Below the pieces are notes generated by a model. That model saw only the letters and a program-made list of their open reading frames with translations. It had not been told where the DNA came from and ran no database searches. From NCBI RefSeq assembly GCF_000375425.1, contig NZ_AQXG01000004.1, positions 1-64,000 of the forward strand: a stretch of 64,000 bases of DNA, given 5' to 3'. Position numbers and translations under genes: made by a program. Positions 45,626 through 53,703 of this stretch are shown here, piece after piece. Numbering within the stretch: position 1 is the stretch's first letter; every line of letters begins with the position of its first letter. Source of the stretch: Gracilimonas tropica DSM 19535 (GTDB taxonomy: Bacteria > Bacteroidota > Rhodothermia > Balneolales > Balneolaceae).

Positions 45626-46786
45626 ATGAAAACGGTTTATTTTGATCATGCCGCCACTACCCCATTAGACGATCGGGTTTTGGAGGCTATGATGCCTTAC
45701 CTGAAGGAAAATTATGGAAATGCCAACTCAGCACATCACCTTGGGCAAAAATCGAAGGTGGTAATCGAAGAAGCTCGCGAAAAGGTGGCTTCACTGATCG
45801 GTGCAGAACCTTCGGAGATCGTTTTTACCAGCGGTGGAACCGAGAGTGATAATGCGGTCATCAAGGGTGTTTTAGCCGTTTCCGGAGATAAGAACGAAGT
45901 CATCACTTCTGAACTGGAGCACCACGCCGTACTCCATACCGTTGAGATGGAAAAAATGCACAAGGTTAAGCCTGTTTTTGCCAAGGCAAAGAATTGTGGG
46001 ACCATCACAGCTGGTGCCGTCCGCGAGGTCATCACCGAAAATACCGCTTTGGTCTCGCTCATGCATGTCAACAACGAGATCGGTACCATCAACCCGCTTT
46101 CCGAGATCGCAGAAGTATGCAAGGAATTCAACGTCCCCCTGCATTCCGACACTGTGCAAAGCCTGGGTAAGCTGCCGGTAAATGTAAAAGAATTGGGTTT
46201 AGATTTCCTCAGTGGAAGTGCCCATAAGATCTATGGTCCCAAAGGAACCGGGATCATGTACATCAAAAATGGGGCACGCTGGATTCCCTGGATGATCGGA
46301 GGATCACAAGAACGCAGACGTCGTGGCGGAACACTGAATGTGCCGGGAATTGTCGGTTTTGCCAAAGCACTTGAACTGTCTGTTGAGGAAATGGATGAGC
46401 ATACCCAACAGTTCAAGAAACTCCGAAAACTACTCCTCCATCAACTCAACGAAAAACTGGACGTGAATTTCCAGGTAAATGGCCCTAATGAAAAAGGAGT
46501 TCCACATATCGTGAATCTTTCCTTCAGTGACGACCAAGGGAAATACATCAACGGGGAGATGTTGCTGCAGAATCTCGATATCGAAGGAATTTGTGTTTCT
46601 AACGGGTCGGCCTGCACATCGGGTGCAGTGGAACCTTCTCATGTGCTGAACGGAATCGGCATGGAACCCGGTTTGGCTAACTCCAGTATCCGTCTCAGCT
46701 TCGGAAAACAAAACACCGAAGAAGATGTGCACTACTTTGTAGAAAAACTGGACGTCGTCTTAAAACGAATGTTCTCTTTAGCCTGA
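45626..46786 (+). CDS. cysteine desulfurase, IscS/NifS family
   Basis: PLP enzyme that removes sulfur from cysteine for Fe-S clusters or tRNA thiolation. The 386 residues include FDHAATTPLDDRVLEAM at the N-terminus, TSGGTESDN (PLP phosphate binding), HVNNEIGTINPL, the PLP-lysine motif SGSAHKIYGPKG (Lys201) and the sulfur-carrying Cys330 in SNGSACTSGAVEPSHVLNG. The ATG at 45626 is preferred to a TTG three bases earlier. It overlaps the LOG-family gene by one base (TGATG). No iscU or sufU is near, so it may serve tRNA modification; which system is unknown. Confidence 0.93.
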   Translation: MKTVYFDHAATTPLDDRVLEAMMPYLKENYGNANSAHHLGQKSKVVIEEAREKVASLIGAEPSEIVFTSGGTESDNAVIKGVLAVSGDKNEVITSELEHHAVLHTVEMEKMHKVKPVFAKAKNCGTITAGAVREVITENTALVSLMHVNNEIGTINPLSEIAEVCKEFNVPLHSDTVQSLGKLPVNVKELGLDFLSGSAHKIYGPKGTGIMYIKNGARWIPWMIGGSQERRRRGGTLNVPGIVGFAKALELSVEEMDEHTQQFKKLRKLLLHQLNEKLDVNFQVNGPNEKGVPHIVNLSFSDDQGKYINGEMLLQNLDIEGICVSNGSACTSGAVEPSHVLNGIGMEPGLANSSIRLSFGKQNTEEDVHYFVEKLDVVLKRMFSLA

Positions 46787-47340
46787 TGAAAAAACATATT
46801 TGTGTGTATTGTGGATCCCGCACCGGAAGCAATCCGGGCTTTCCCGAACTGGCCGAACAAGCCGGACGCGAAATCGCTAACAGAGATTGGGGTATTGTTT
46901 ACGGAGGCGGAAAGGTCGGAATGATGGGCAAGATCGCCGATGCCGCCCTGAATTCCGGAGGCGATGTAATTGGGGTGATCCCTACCCGACTCAAAAACAG
47001 GGAAGTCGCTCATCTCGGACTAACCGACCTTCATGAAACGCAGGACATGCACACCCGAAAGGCCCTTATGGAATCTCTTTCTGATGCGTTTCTGGTACTT
47101 CCGGGAGGGTTTGGCACCCTGGATGAATTCTTCGAGATCCTTACCTGGCGTCAGCTTGGCATCCATAACAAACCTATTTTCCTGATGAATGCAGATGGGT
47201 ATTTCGATGGACTCATACAGTATACAGAGAATGCTATCAAGTACGATTTTATACAGAAAGAAAGTCTCTCCCTTTTTAACGTTTGTGATGATCTTGACTC
47301 GTGCCTGAAACAGCTGGAACGATTTTTTGAACTGGATTGA
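46786..47340 (+). CDS. LOG family nucleotide phosphoribohydrolase
   Basis: A 184-residue protein of the LOG/TIGR00730 family. Characterised members cleave nucleoside 5'-monophosphates, releasing the base, and activate cytokinins in plants. Motifs VYCGSRTGSNPGFPELAEQAG, YGGGKVGMMGKIADAAL and PGGFGTLDEFFEILTWRQLG (the PGGxGTxxE signature) are intact. It starts at the A of the cysteine desulfurase stop, so it is translated together with it. The bacterial function is not established. Confidence 0.92.
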   Translation: MKKHICVYCGSRTGSNPGFPELAEQAGREIANRDWGIVYGGGKVGMMGKIADAALNSGGDVIGVIPTRLKNREVAHLGLTDLHETQDMHTRKALMESLSDAFLVLPGGFGTLDEFFEILTWRQLGIHNKPIFLMNADGYFDGLIQYTENAIKYDFIQKESLSLFNVCDDLDSCLKQLERFFELD

Positions 47341-47382
47341 TTTATTTGCCACGAAATCATCTAAACATAAACGTGATATTGA

Positions 47383-47742
47383 ATGGCTCAATGTTCTGAG
47401 AATAACCCCCTTCCACCATGTCCTGTAACACCAAATTGTGTAAGAACATCCAAGATATTTGATGCAGGTGTAGAAATAATATTCGCAGCTTTATCTAAAA
47501 TATTTGAAGAGGAAGCACATACGTTTGAAGTGCTCAATCCCAAGCGAGTTGAAATTCACGCAGTATATCGAATTCCCCTTTTTGGCTTTAAAGATGATGT
47601 GGATGTGATCCTGGAGGAGAAAGGTGGAAAAACCCTTGCTTTCATCCGCAGTGCAAGTCGGCTTGGAGCTTACGACCTTGGCGTGAACAAACGTAGGGTA
47701 AACCGCATTTTCAAAATGCTTGAATCCAAGATTCATTCCTAA
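47383..47742 (+). CDS. DUF1499 domain-containing protein
   Basis: A 119-residue DUF1499 protein with the family signature LPPCPVTPNCVRTSK, FKDDVDVILE and the C-terminal RSASRLGAYDLGVNKRR. No membrane segment or signal is seen in this form. Function is unknown; homologues occur near iron or oxidative-stress genes in some bacteria. It lies 42 bp after the LOG gene and may belong to the same transcription unit. Confidence 0.85.
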   Translation: MAQCSENNPLPPCPVTPNCVRTSKIFDAGVEIIFAALSKIFEEEAHTFEVLNPKRVEIHAVYRIPLFGFKDDVDVILEEKGGKTLAFIRSASRLGAYDLGVNKRRVNRIFKMLESKIHS

Positions 47743-47787
47743 TTTTCCCTATATTCAAATCCCAATTTTAACCTAATTCTTACGGCT

Positions 47788-48228
47788 ATGTACACCGGTT
47801 TACTTCATGCTCACTCTGGACTTCGATGGATCTTATTAGTGCTTATTGTTTGGGCACTGGTCAAAGCTATTTCCGGTTGGACCGGCCAGAAAGAATATCA
47901 AAAGTCTGATCGGCTATCGGCACTTTTCGCTATGATATTCACACACATACAGCTTTTGATTGGTCTGGTGCTGTATTTCATCAGTCCCAAGGTTTCTTTT
48001 GAATCGGGCGTAATGGAGAGTTCGGTACTCCGTTTTTATACCGTTGAGCACATCAGTATGATGATCATAGCCATCGCCCTTATCACATTCGGATTCAGTT
48101 CGGCAAAACGAATGGAAGCTTCTTTGGATAAGCACAAGCGTTTGGCCGTCACCTATGGCATCGGACTGCTGATTATGCTGGCTTCCATTCCATGGCCTTT
48201 CCGTGAGTTGGGTGCCGGTTGGTTTTAG
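47788..48228 (+). CDS. small four-helix membrane protein
   Basis: A 146-residue protein with four hydrophobic segments. MYTGLLHAHSGLRWILLVLI, MIFTHIQLLIGLVLYF and VEHISMMIIAIALITFGF carry histidines in membrane segments, the kind of positions that ligate haem in cytochrome b-like proteins. Similar proteins occur across Bacteroidota, often annotated as cytochrome b-like, but haem binding is unproven. It follows DUF1499 by 45 bp in the same direction. Confidence 0.65.
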   Translation: MYTGLLHAHSGLRWILLVLIVWALVKAISGWTGQKEYQKSDRLSALFAMIFTHIQLLIGLVLYFISPKVSFESGVMESSVLRFYTVEHISMMIIAIALITFGFSSAKRMEASLDKHKRLAVTYGIGLLIMLASIPWPFRELGAGWF

Positions 48229-48294
48229 ATCGCCGAATTTGCATAGCTAACCCAATTTTTATTTCTTCCTTTCAATATTAAAACGGGGTTAGCT

Positions 48295-48795
48295 ATGAAT
48301 GATATACTTTATACGGTTTCATTAAAACCAATTTGGAAAGCAGTTCTAAATCTTTCAGCACTATTTATAATAGTCGTTTGTTCAGACATTATAATTGATG
48401 TCCTGTTTGGGGTTAATTTACTTTTTGAGCCGGTCGTTAAACAAACCAGTATATGGCCGGTTTTCATTCTATCCTTAGCTTTGCTTGGTGCAATAATCTC
48501 TTTGCTATATAGCTTTTATTATGCAATAGAAGTATCAGAAACAGGCTTCAGGAAACAGAGCTTATTTGGATCATCTGAGATAGCTTTTGACGAGATTGAC
48601 GAGATCTTTTGTGACTTAGGCATCGTAAGTTTCAAGTGTGGTGGTAAAGCCGTTTCACTTGGCAGTTTGTATTCAAATTTTGATGAAGTGATGGAACTTG
48701 TAAAGGCCAATATTACAAACTATCAGGATATTGATTTTACCGGAAAAGACAAGCGCACCAAGCAGTACTTCCCCCAAGCGTTAGATAATCAGTAA
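48295..48795 (+). CDS. membrane protein of unknown function
   Basis: A 166-residue protein I do not recognise. Two hydrophobic hairpin segments occupy ~15-40 and ~55-75 (NLSALFIIVVCSDIIIDVLF and ILSLALLGAIISLLYSFYYA), followed by ~90 soluble residues with a beta-rich pattern like a small PH-like or YdbT-like domain (ISLLYSFYYAIEVSETGFRK). A ribosome-binding site is not obvious. The terminator at 48834-48874 closes the unit. Confidence 0.6.
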   Translation: MNDILYTVSLKPIWKAVLNLSALFIIVVCSDIIIDVLFGVNLLFEPVVKQTSIWPVFILSLALLGAIISLLYSFYYAIEVSETGFRKQSLFGSSEIAFDEIDEIFCDLGIVSFKCGGKAVSLGSLYSNFDEVMELVKANITNYQDIDFTGKDKRTKQYFPQALDNQ

Positions 48796-48833
48796 GTGAT
48801 CCTGAGATTTTGGTATAATCTTAAACCCTGATT

Positions 48834-48874
48834 AAAAGAGGACAATTCTGACTAAATTAAAAAAGTCCTCTTTT
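48834..48874. terminator. bidirectional terminator
   Basis: AAAAGAGGAC...GTCCTCTTTT with 10-bp arms and a ~21-base loop. It lies between the convergent membrane-protein gene (plus) and symporter gene (minus) and works in either direction. Confidence 0.75.
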
Positions 48875-48890
48875 GAATATTCTGTTTGGG

Positions 48891-50657
48891 TTATTTCGGA
48901 TACCTGATACTCTCCACCAATTCCTGTACGTCTTCAGGCGGTTCCGGAAAGATCATTCCCACTGCAAAGGAAACAGCCAGATTCAGCAGCATGCCAAGGG
49001 TTCCGATGCCTTCCGGGGAGATCCCAAACCACCAGTATTCGGGTGTGTTGTACTCGGGAAAGGCGATCTTAAAGAAGATCACATAAGCCAGTGTAAACAA
49101 CAGTCCGGAAATCATTCCGGCGATCGCTCCCTGACGGTTCATCTTCTTGTAGAAAATTCCCAGGATAATGGCCGGGAAGAACGAAGCCGCTGCAAGACCA
49201 AAGGCAATGGCTACTACCTCAGCTACAAATCCCGGCGGATTGATCCCAAAATATCCGGCCACCAATACTGCTCCAGCCGCAGAAACACGCGCCCAGGTCA
49301 ATTCGGCTTTATCAGAAATATCTGTTTTGATCTGCTTTTTGATAAGGTCGTGTGAAACGGCGGTAGATATCACCAATAGCAATCCGGCTGCTGTCGAGAG
49401 GGCTGCCGCAAGACCACCAGCCGCCACCAATCCTGCCACCCATGCGGGCAGGTTTGCAATTTCAGGGTTGGCCAAAACCATAATATCCCGATCTACATAG
49501 AGTTCATTAGAAGTCTGTGTCGGAGCATTGGTCACCTTCACTTCTCCATGATCTCCCCGGATGATACTTCCATCTGTATTTCGTTGAATTTCCGGGAGTC
49601 CTTCGATCGCCTCTCCGGGTGCATAGGTGATGATTCCATCTTCATTTTTATCTACCCAGGTGAGCAGTCCGGTTTCTTCCCAGGTATTGAACCATGCGGG
49701 CATTTCGGTGTACTCTTCCTCATTTACCGTTTCCATCATATTGTACTTGGCAAAGGCTGCAATGGCAGGAGCCGTGGTGTACAAAATCGCGATAAAAATG
49801 AGTGCATAGCCTACGGAGATCCGGGCATCTTTCACTTTCGGGACGGTAAAGAAACGTACGATCACATGAGGCAATCCGGCCGTCCCGATCATCAGGGCAG
49901 CTGTGATAAAAAAGACATCCTGCATGCTTTTGGTACCACTCGTATACGCCGCGAAACCGAGTTCAGTGTGTAGCTGATCTAACTTCTCCAACAAATACTG
50001 TCCGGAACCATCTGATAAGGTAGAACCGAATCCAAGCTGAGGGATCGGGTTGCCGGTCAGTTGAAATGAGATAAAAAAGGCCGGAACCATGAAGGCAAAG
50101 ATCAGCACGCAATACTGAGCCACCTGTGTGTAGGTGATTCCCTTCATCCCTCCTAAAACCGCATAAAAGAACACGATCGCCATCCCGATCAATACGCCGA
50201 TGTCTATATTTACTTCCAGAAATTTGGAAAACACGAGTCCCACCCCACGCATTTGTCCGGCCACATAGGTAAAGGAAACAACGACTGCACAGATGACCGC
50301 AATAGTTCTTGCAAAATTCGAGTAGTACCGGTCTCCTATGAAATCAGGAATGGTAAATTTGCCAAATTTTCGAAGATACGGTGCTAAAAGTAAAGCCAGC
50401 AATACGTAACCTCCGGTCCAGCCCATCAAATAAACAGAACCATCATAGCCCATAAAGGAGATCAGTCCGGCCATGGATAAGAAGGACGCGGCAGACATCC
50501 AGTCGGCCGCGGTGGCCATGCCGTTGGTTAGAGGACTCACATGCGCCCCGGCTATATAAAAATCACTGGTGGAAGCGGCTTTTGCCCAAATAGCGATCCC
50601 GATATATAATGCAAAGGTAACACCAACTAAAATATAGGTCCAAATTTGAACGTCCAT
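48891..50657 (-). CDS. sodium:solute symporter family protein, cation/acetate symporter-like
   Basis: A 588-residue SSS-family importer with about 13 membrane helices. It resembles the ActP/VC_2705-type cation:carboxylate symporters. Motifs include SAASFLSMAGLISFMGYDGS near the N-terminus and GLAAALSTAAGLLLVISTAV. A large external loop of ~90 residues (about 320-410) contains VDKNEDGIITYAPGEAIE with an EF-hand-like pattern (Asp336, Asn338, Asp340, Gly341). It starts 2 bp after the DUF4212 gene, its usual partner. The substrate is probably acetate or another small carboxylate, by family analogy only. Confidence 0.87.
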   Translation of the reverse strand: MDVQIWTYILVGVTFALYIGIAIWAKAASTSDFYIAGAHVSPLTNGMATAADWMSAASFLSMAGLISFMGYDGSVYLMGWTGGYVLLALLLAPYLRKFGKFTIPDFIGDRYYSNFARTIAVICAVVVSFTYVAGQMRGVGLVFSKFLEVNIDIGVLIGMAIVFFYAVLGGMKGITYTQVAQYCVLIFAFMVPAFFISFQLTGNPIPQLGFGSTLSDGSGQYLLEKLDQLHTELGFAAYTSGTKSMQDVFFITAALMIGTAGLPHVIVRFFTVPKVKDARISVGYALIFIAILYTTAPAIAAFAKYNMMETVNEEEYTEMPAWFNTWEETGLLTWVDKNEDGIITYAPGEAIEGLPEIQRNTDGSIIRGDHGEVKVTNAPTQTSNELYVDRDIMVLANPEIANLPAWVAGLVAAGGLAAALSTAAGLLLVISTAVSHDLIKKQIKTDISDKAELTWARVSAAGAVLVAGYFGINPPGFVAEVVAIAFGLAAASFFPAIILGIFYKKMNRQGAIAGMISGLLFTLAYVIFFKIAFPEYNTPEYWWFGISPEGIGTLGMLLNLAVSFAVGMIFPEPPEDVQELVESIRYPK

Positions 50658-50659
50658 GA

Positions 50660-50917
50660 TCAGTCCTCCTGTACGTTGAATTCTTTGTCGAGCTTATTCA
50701 TCAGGTACACATACACAAAGATGAGGATCACAAAGGTGTAAATGGAACCTTGCTGAGCAAACCAAAATCCAAGCTTAAATCCTGCAAATTGGATCTCATT
50801 CAGCGCCGGGGCCATCAAAATCCCAAACACATATGAAACCACAAACCAGATGCTGAGTAACACCCCGAGATAGGTTAAATTTTTCTTCCAGTATCCTTTT
50901 AAGTCCCGTTCCGACAT
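50660..50917 (-). CDS. DUF4212 small subunit of the symporter
   Basis: An 85-residue two-helix membrane protein of the DUF4212 family (LTYLGVLLSIWFVVSYVFGI, WFAQQGSIYTFVILIFVYVY). This family regularly precedes SSS-family symporters and is regarded as their small subunit. Here it lies 2 bp before the large one, which is direct support for a two-subunit transporter. Confidence 0.87.
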   Translation of the reverse strand: MSERDLKGYWKKNLTYLGVLLSIWFVVSYVFGILMAPALNEIQFAGFKLGFWFAQQGSIYTFVILIFVYVYLMNKLDKEFNVQED

Positions 50918-50979
50918 TGCTTTTCGACCTCCGTTATTTTCATTTCCCGCTTAGTATGCAGTATTTGAACGAAGGAATC

Positions 50980-51126
50980 AACTTTTAAACGCAGCTTAGT
51001 ATAATGGATTTCCTGTTGGTTAGATGAGTGTTGAGCTAACGACGCGGTACATTATAAGCGATCATGATTTCTTGTAGACCGGGTAGTCCACCATTACATT
51101 CCCAACAAGGTTGCCGGTTACGAGGT
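50980..51126. repeat. direct repeat flanking vapBC, left copy
   Basis: A 147-bp block from AACTTTTAAACGCAGCTT through CTGTTGGTTAGATG and CATTCCCAACAAGGTTG to ACGAGGT. It matches 51892-52037 over its whole length, with divergence spread throughout (visible shared segments of 15-20 bases, such as CTGTTGGTTAGATG). It lies just outside the vapC stop codon. It contains no T-run or recognised integron attC core sites. Confidence 0.8.
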
Positions 51127-51130
51127 TTAA

Positions 51131-51535
51131 TTATGATTCAAGAATCTTCTCCGGATGTTTGGCTATTTGAGGAAACTCCTGCAGAAGTTGTTTATCCAAC
51201 GTAATTAATTCGAGATCAAGATCTTTAGCCAAGCTTACAAATTCACAATCGTAGGATGAGCACTGTGATTGGCTGACATAATGCAGAACTTGAACTGAAT
51301 TCACCTGAAACTGCCGCTCCTTCATTTGAAGCTCAGCCTTTTCCATAATCAGCAGAGCTTCCGACAAATCGATCAGCTCTTTTCTTAAATATAGCGTTAC
51401 CACATTTCGGAATTCACTGCGCCAAAGCATAGGAGCTACCCATTGCGGATCTTTTTGGTAGAGTTTGTCACACAGCTCTGTTGAATCTGAAGGTAGCCAA
51501 AAATGGGCAAGAATATTTGTATCTACAACAATCAC
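51131..51535 (-). CDS. vapC: VapC-type PIN-domain toxin
   Basis: A 134-residue PIN-domain ribonuclease, the toxin of a type II pair. The acidic metal-binding residues are in place: Asp5 (MIVVDTNILA), Glu41 (LWRSEFRNV), Asp96 (SSYDCEFVS) and Asp114 (ITLDKQLL). VapC toxins cut initiator tRNA or rRNA in studied cases. It starts with GTG and overlaps the vapB stop by 4 bp, so translation is coupled. The module sits between two 147-bp direct repeats. Confidence 0.88.
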   Translation of the reverse strand: MIVVDTNILAHFWLPSDSTELCDKLYQKDPQWVAPMLWRSEFRNVVTLYLRKELIDLSEALLIMEKAELQMKERQFQVNSVQVLHYVSQSQCSSYDCEFVSLAKDLDLELITLDKQLLQEFPQIAKHPEKILES

Positions 51536-51771
51536 GGACGCCCTTGATTTATTGCAGATTCAATTTCTTCAGAAGAAAGGCTTCCTTTTGCGTTATTTCG
51601 CAAACGACGTGCTTCTTGTAAAATATCTTCCGCAGAAACCTTTTGCGGCTTGACCGCTATTTCCAAACAAGCAATAATTTCACTGTTGATACTACGATGA
51701 TGGGCATTCGCTTGCTCACGAACCCGATCATAAATGTCTTTTGGTATGTTTTTCACAGTAATACTTGGCAT
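51532..51771 (-). CDS. vapB: VapB/FitA-type ribbon-helix-helix antitoxin
   Basis: A 79-residue antitoxin: an Arc/FitA-like ribbon-helix-helix at the N-terminus (MPSITVKNIPKDIYDRVREQ, SINSEIIACLEI) and a C-terminal toxin-binding segment. It should neutralise VapC and repress its own promoter. The ATG at 51771 is preferred to a GTG three bases upstream. No clear operator palindrome is seen upstream. Confidence 0.88.
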   Translation of the reverse strand: MPSITVKNIPKDIYDRVREQANAHHRSINSEIIACLEIAVKPQKVSAEDILQEARRLRNNAKGSLSSEEIESAINQGRP

Positions 51772-52116
51772 CACAGGTTAGTTTCGTTATGGTTTCTTTC
51801 TGAAACTAAATAGGGCAAAGGAATATTGCAAAGAAATTGGGAGCCTAAATGATTTGTCAAATAACCGGCGCGGGGAATAAAGGTCAAGAAAAACTTTTAA
51901 ACACCGCTTTGGATCATGGATTTTCTGTTGGTTAGATGGTATTGTCGCTTACGGTGGGGCACATTATCAGCAAGTATGAATTCATGTGCACCGGGGGTCC
52001 AACATGGTATTCCCAACAAGGTTGTTTGGAATGAGGTAAACAGTCCCAAAAATCAGTGCGGAATTTTTGAGGATTTGTTTCAATTATATTAGTCCATTTA
52101 AACAAAAGGTTTTGGC
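51772..52116. other. 345-bp gap between vapB and the aldo/keto reductase gene
   Basis: It holds the vapB promoter region (51772-51890), the right direct repeat (51892-52037) and the short leader of the aldo/keto reductase gene. Nothing else is recognisable. Confidence 0.7.
51892..52037. repeat. direct repeat flanking vapBC, right copy
   Basis: A 146-bp block aligning with 50980-51126 in the same orientation, from AACTTTTAAACACCGCTTTG through CTGTTGGTTAGATGG to CCCAACAAGGTTG and ATGAGGT. The two copies are 912 bp apart and enclose exactly the vapBC genes and their promoter. Divergence suggests an old duplication or insertion. Confidence 0.8.
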
Positions 52117-53004
52117 ATGGAACATCATAAGCTTGGAAAATCAGATCTTAAAGTCAGCGAACTCAGCTTTGGGTGTATGTCGCTGGAGCTGGAAAAGGGA
52201 CAGGATCATATCACAGATCTCATCAAAAAAGCCTATGATTCCGGCATCAATCTCTTTGATACGGCCGATCTTTATAACAAAGGACGAAATGAAGAAATGG
52301 TTGGGAAGGCACTTAAGCCTTTCCGCGATGAAGTCGTCATCTCCACAAAAGTGGGGAATCAATGGCGGGAAGATGGTTCAGGTTGGGACTGGAATCCTTC
52401 CAAAGAACACATATTGACCGGTATAAATGAAAGTCTGCGCCGGCTGCAAACGGATCACATCGACCTGTACATGCTGCATGGCGGAACCATCGACGACCCC
52501 ATTGATGAATCCGTCGAAGCTTTTGAACAGCTCAAAAAACAGGGAAAGATCCGTGCATATGGAATCTCTTCTATCCGCCCTAATACGATCCGCGAATGGG
52601 TTAACAGATCCAATATGGATTGTGTGATGATGCAGTACAGCCTGCTGGATCGACGGCCGGAAGAAGAAGCGCTGGATCTTTTAGCCGAGCATAATATCAG
52701 CGTGATTACCCGCGGAACTTTAGCCAAGGGCATGCTTATCGATAAACCGGCTCAAGAGTATCTCGGATATTCTGCCGATCAGGTAGCTGCCATGAAAAAG
52801 GCTCTGGATCAAACTAAAAACGCTCTTTCAGCTTCTGTTAAATATGTGCAACAACATCCTGCAGTGGCATCAGTGGTAGCCGGCATACGAACCGAAGAGC
52901 AACTTGAATTGCTGCTCAACGCTAATGAGATATCCTTCCCATCATCAAAATTGCAGGAACTAAGCAATGTGCTTCCAGCTAATGCATACGACAAGCATCG
53001 GTGA
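52117..53004 (+). CDS. aldo/keto reductase
   Basis: A 295-residue NADPH-dependent oxidoreductase of the AKR superfamily. The catalytic tetrad is visible: Asp and Tyr in INLFDTADLYNKGRNEEMVG, Lys in VISTKVGNQW, His in LYMLHGGTIDDPIDE. The later NISVITRGTLAKGMLI lines the cofactor site. The opening MEHHKLGKSDLKVSELSFGC is typical of the YajO/IolS-like group. Substrate unknown. Transcribed away from vapBC. Confidence 0.92.
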   Translation: MEHHKLGKSDLKVSELSFGCMSLELEKGQDHITDLIKKAYDSGINLFDTADLYNKGRNEEMVGKALKPFRDEVVISTKVGNQWREDGSGWDWNPSKEHILTGINESLRRLQTDHIDLYMLHGGTIDDPIDESVEAFEQLKKQGKIRAYGISSIRPNTIREWVNRSNMDCVMMQYSLLDRRPEEEALDLLAEHNISVITRGTLAKGMLIDKPAQEYLGYSADQVAAMKKALDQTKNALSASVKYVQQHPAVASVVAGIRTEEQLELLLNANEISFPSSKLQELSNVLPANAYDKHR

Positions 53005-53073
53005 AGGCAGCCTGATCAACTTCCATTTTGAAAAGTCAGAACGGTTGGTATATTTCTATGAATTCTACTATTC

Positions 53074-53640
53074 ATGAAACATCTCTTACTTGCCATATTT
53101 TCAGTAATCGGCAGCATACACATATCTTTTGCCCAAGCCGAGATGTCCCCGGACAGCATTATTTACTGGAGCGAGGATCAGGAATTGGTATGGACTGATT
53201 TTGAAGGTCTTGCAGAACGGTACAGTTCTCACGCTGCCTTTTCTGTGGTAGGTTTTCAAGGCCGTTTGAATTATACAGATCAGGAATATCGGGTGGTTAT
53301 CCGCACCTATTTCGATAAGTATGAATCCTGGTCTAAAACCTGGACCGGGTTGCTTTTGATGCACGAACAAGGTCATTTTGATCTTGCTGAAGTACAGGCG
53401 AGGAAGTTTCGGAAACGGGTATTGGAGGAAATACAAAGAGGAATACTGACCTCAGCGACTTTCACCATGTTAAATACTGAAGCTCAAAATGAACTTGAAG
53501 AAGCCCAGAACCGGTACGATCAGGCCACTAACTTTTCTATGAATTACCGGGAGCAGGTGGAATGGGCCAAACTGATCAAAAGACAATTAGAAGAACTAAG
53601 CGATTACGCCAACCCTGAAATAATTTTCAAGAGAAAGTAA
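53074..53640 (+). CDS. DUF922 secreted zinc protease-like protein
   Basis: A 188-residue exported protein (signal MKHLLLAIFSVIGSIHISFA) with a central zincin motif: MHEQGHFDLAE, i.e. HExxH at His97/Glu98/His101. It matches the DUF922 family of predicted secreted zinc-dependent peptidases. SIIYWSEDQELVWTDFEG lies before it. The C-terminal third is a charged helix. Peptidase activity is inferred from the motif. Confidence 0.78.
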   Translation: MKHLLLAIFSVIGSIHISFAQAEMSPDSIIYWSEDQELVWTDFEGLAERYSSHAAFSVVGFQGRLNYTDQEYRVVIRTYFDKYESWSKTWTGLLLMHEQGHFDLAEVQARKFRKRVLEEIQRGILTSATFTMLNTEAQNELEEAQNRYDQATNFSMNYREQVEWAKLIKRQLEELSDYANPEIIFKRK

Positions 53641-53703
53641 GAGCATTCGGTTCTTAGAATTAATTCTTATACCTTACATGCAAATGACTTCCTTTTTATA
53701 TTT

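Noticed and set aside
50980..52037. Integron-type cassette explanation for the repeat-flanked vapBC
   Set aside because: GTTAGAT fits the GTTRRRY core in both copies, but no paired RYYYAAC core lies at an attC-like distance on either strand, and no integrase gene is in the window.
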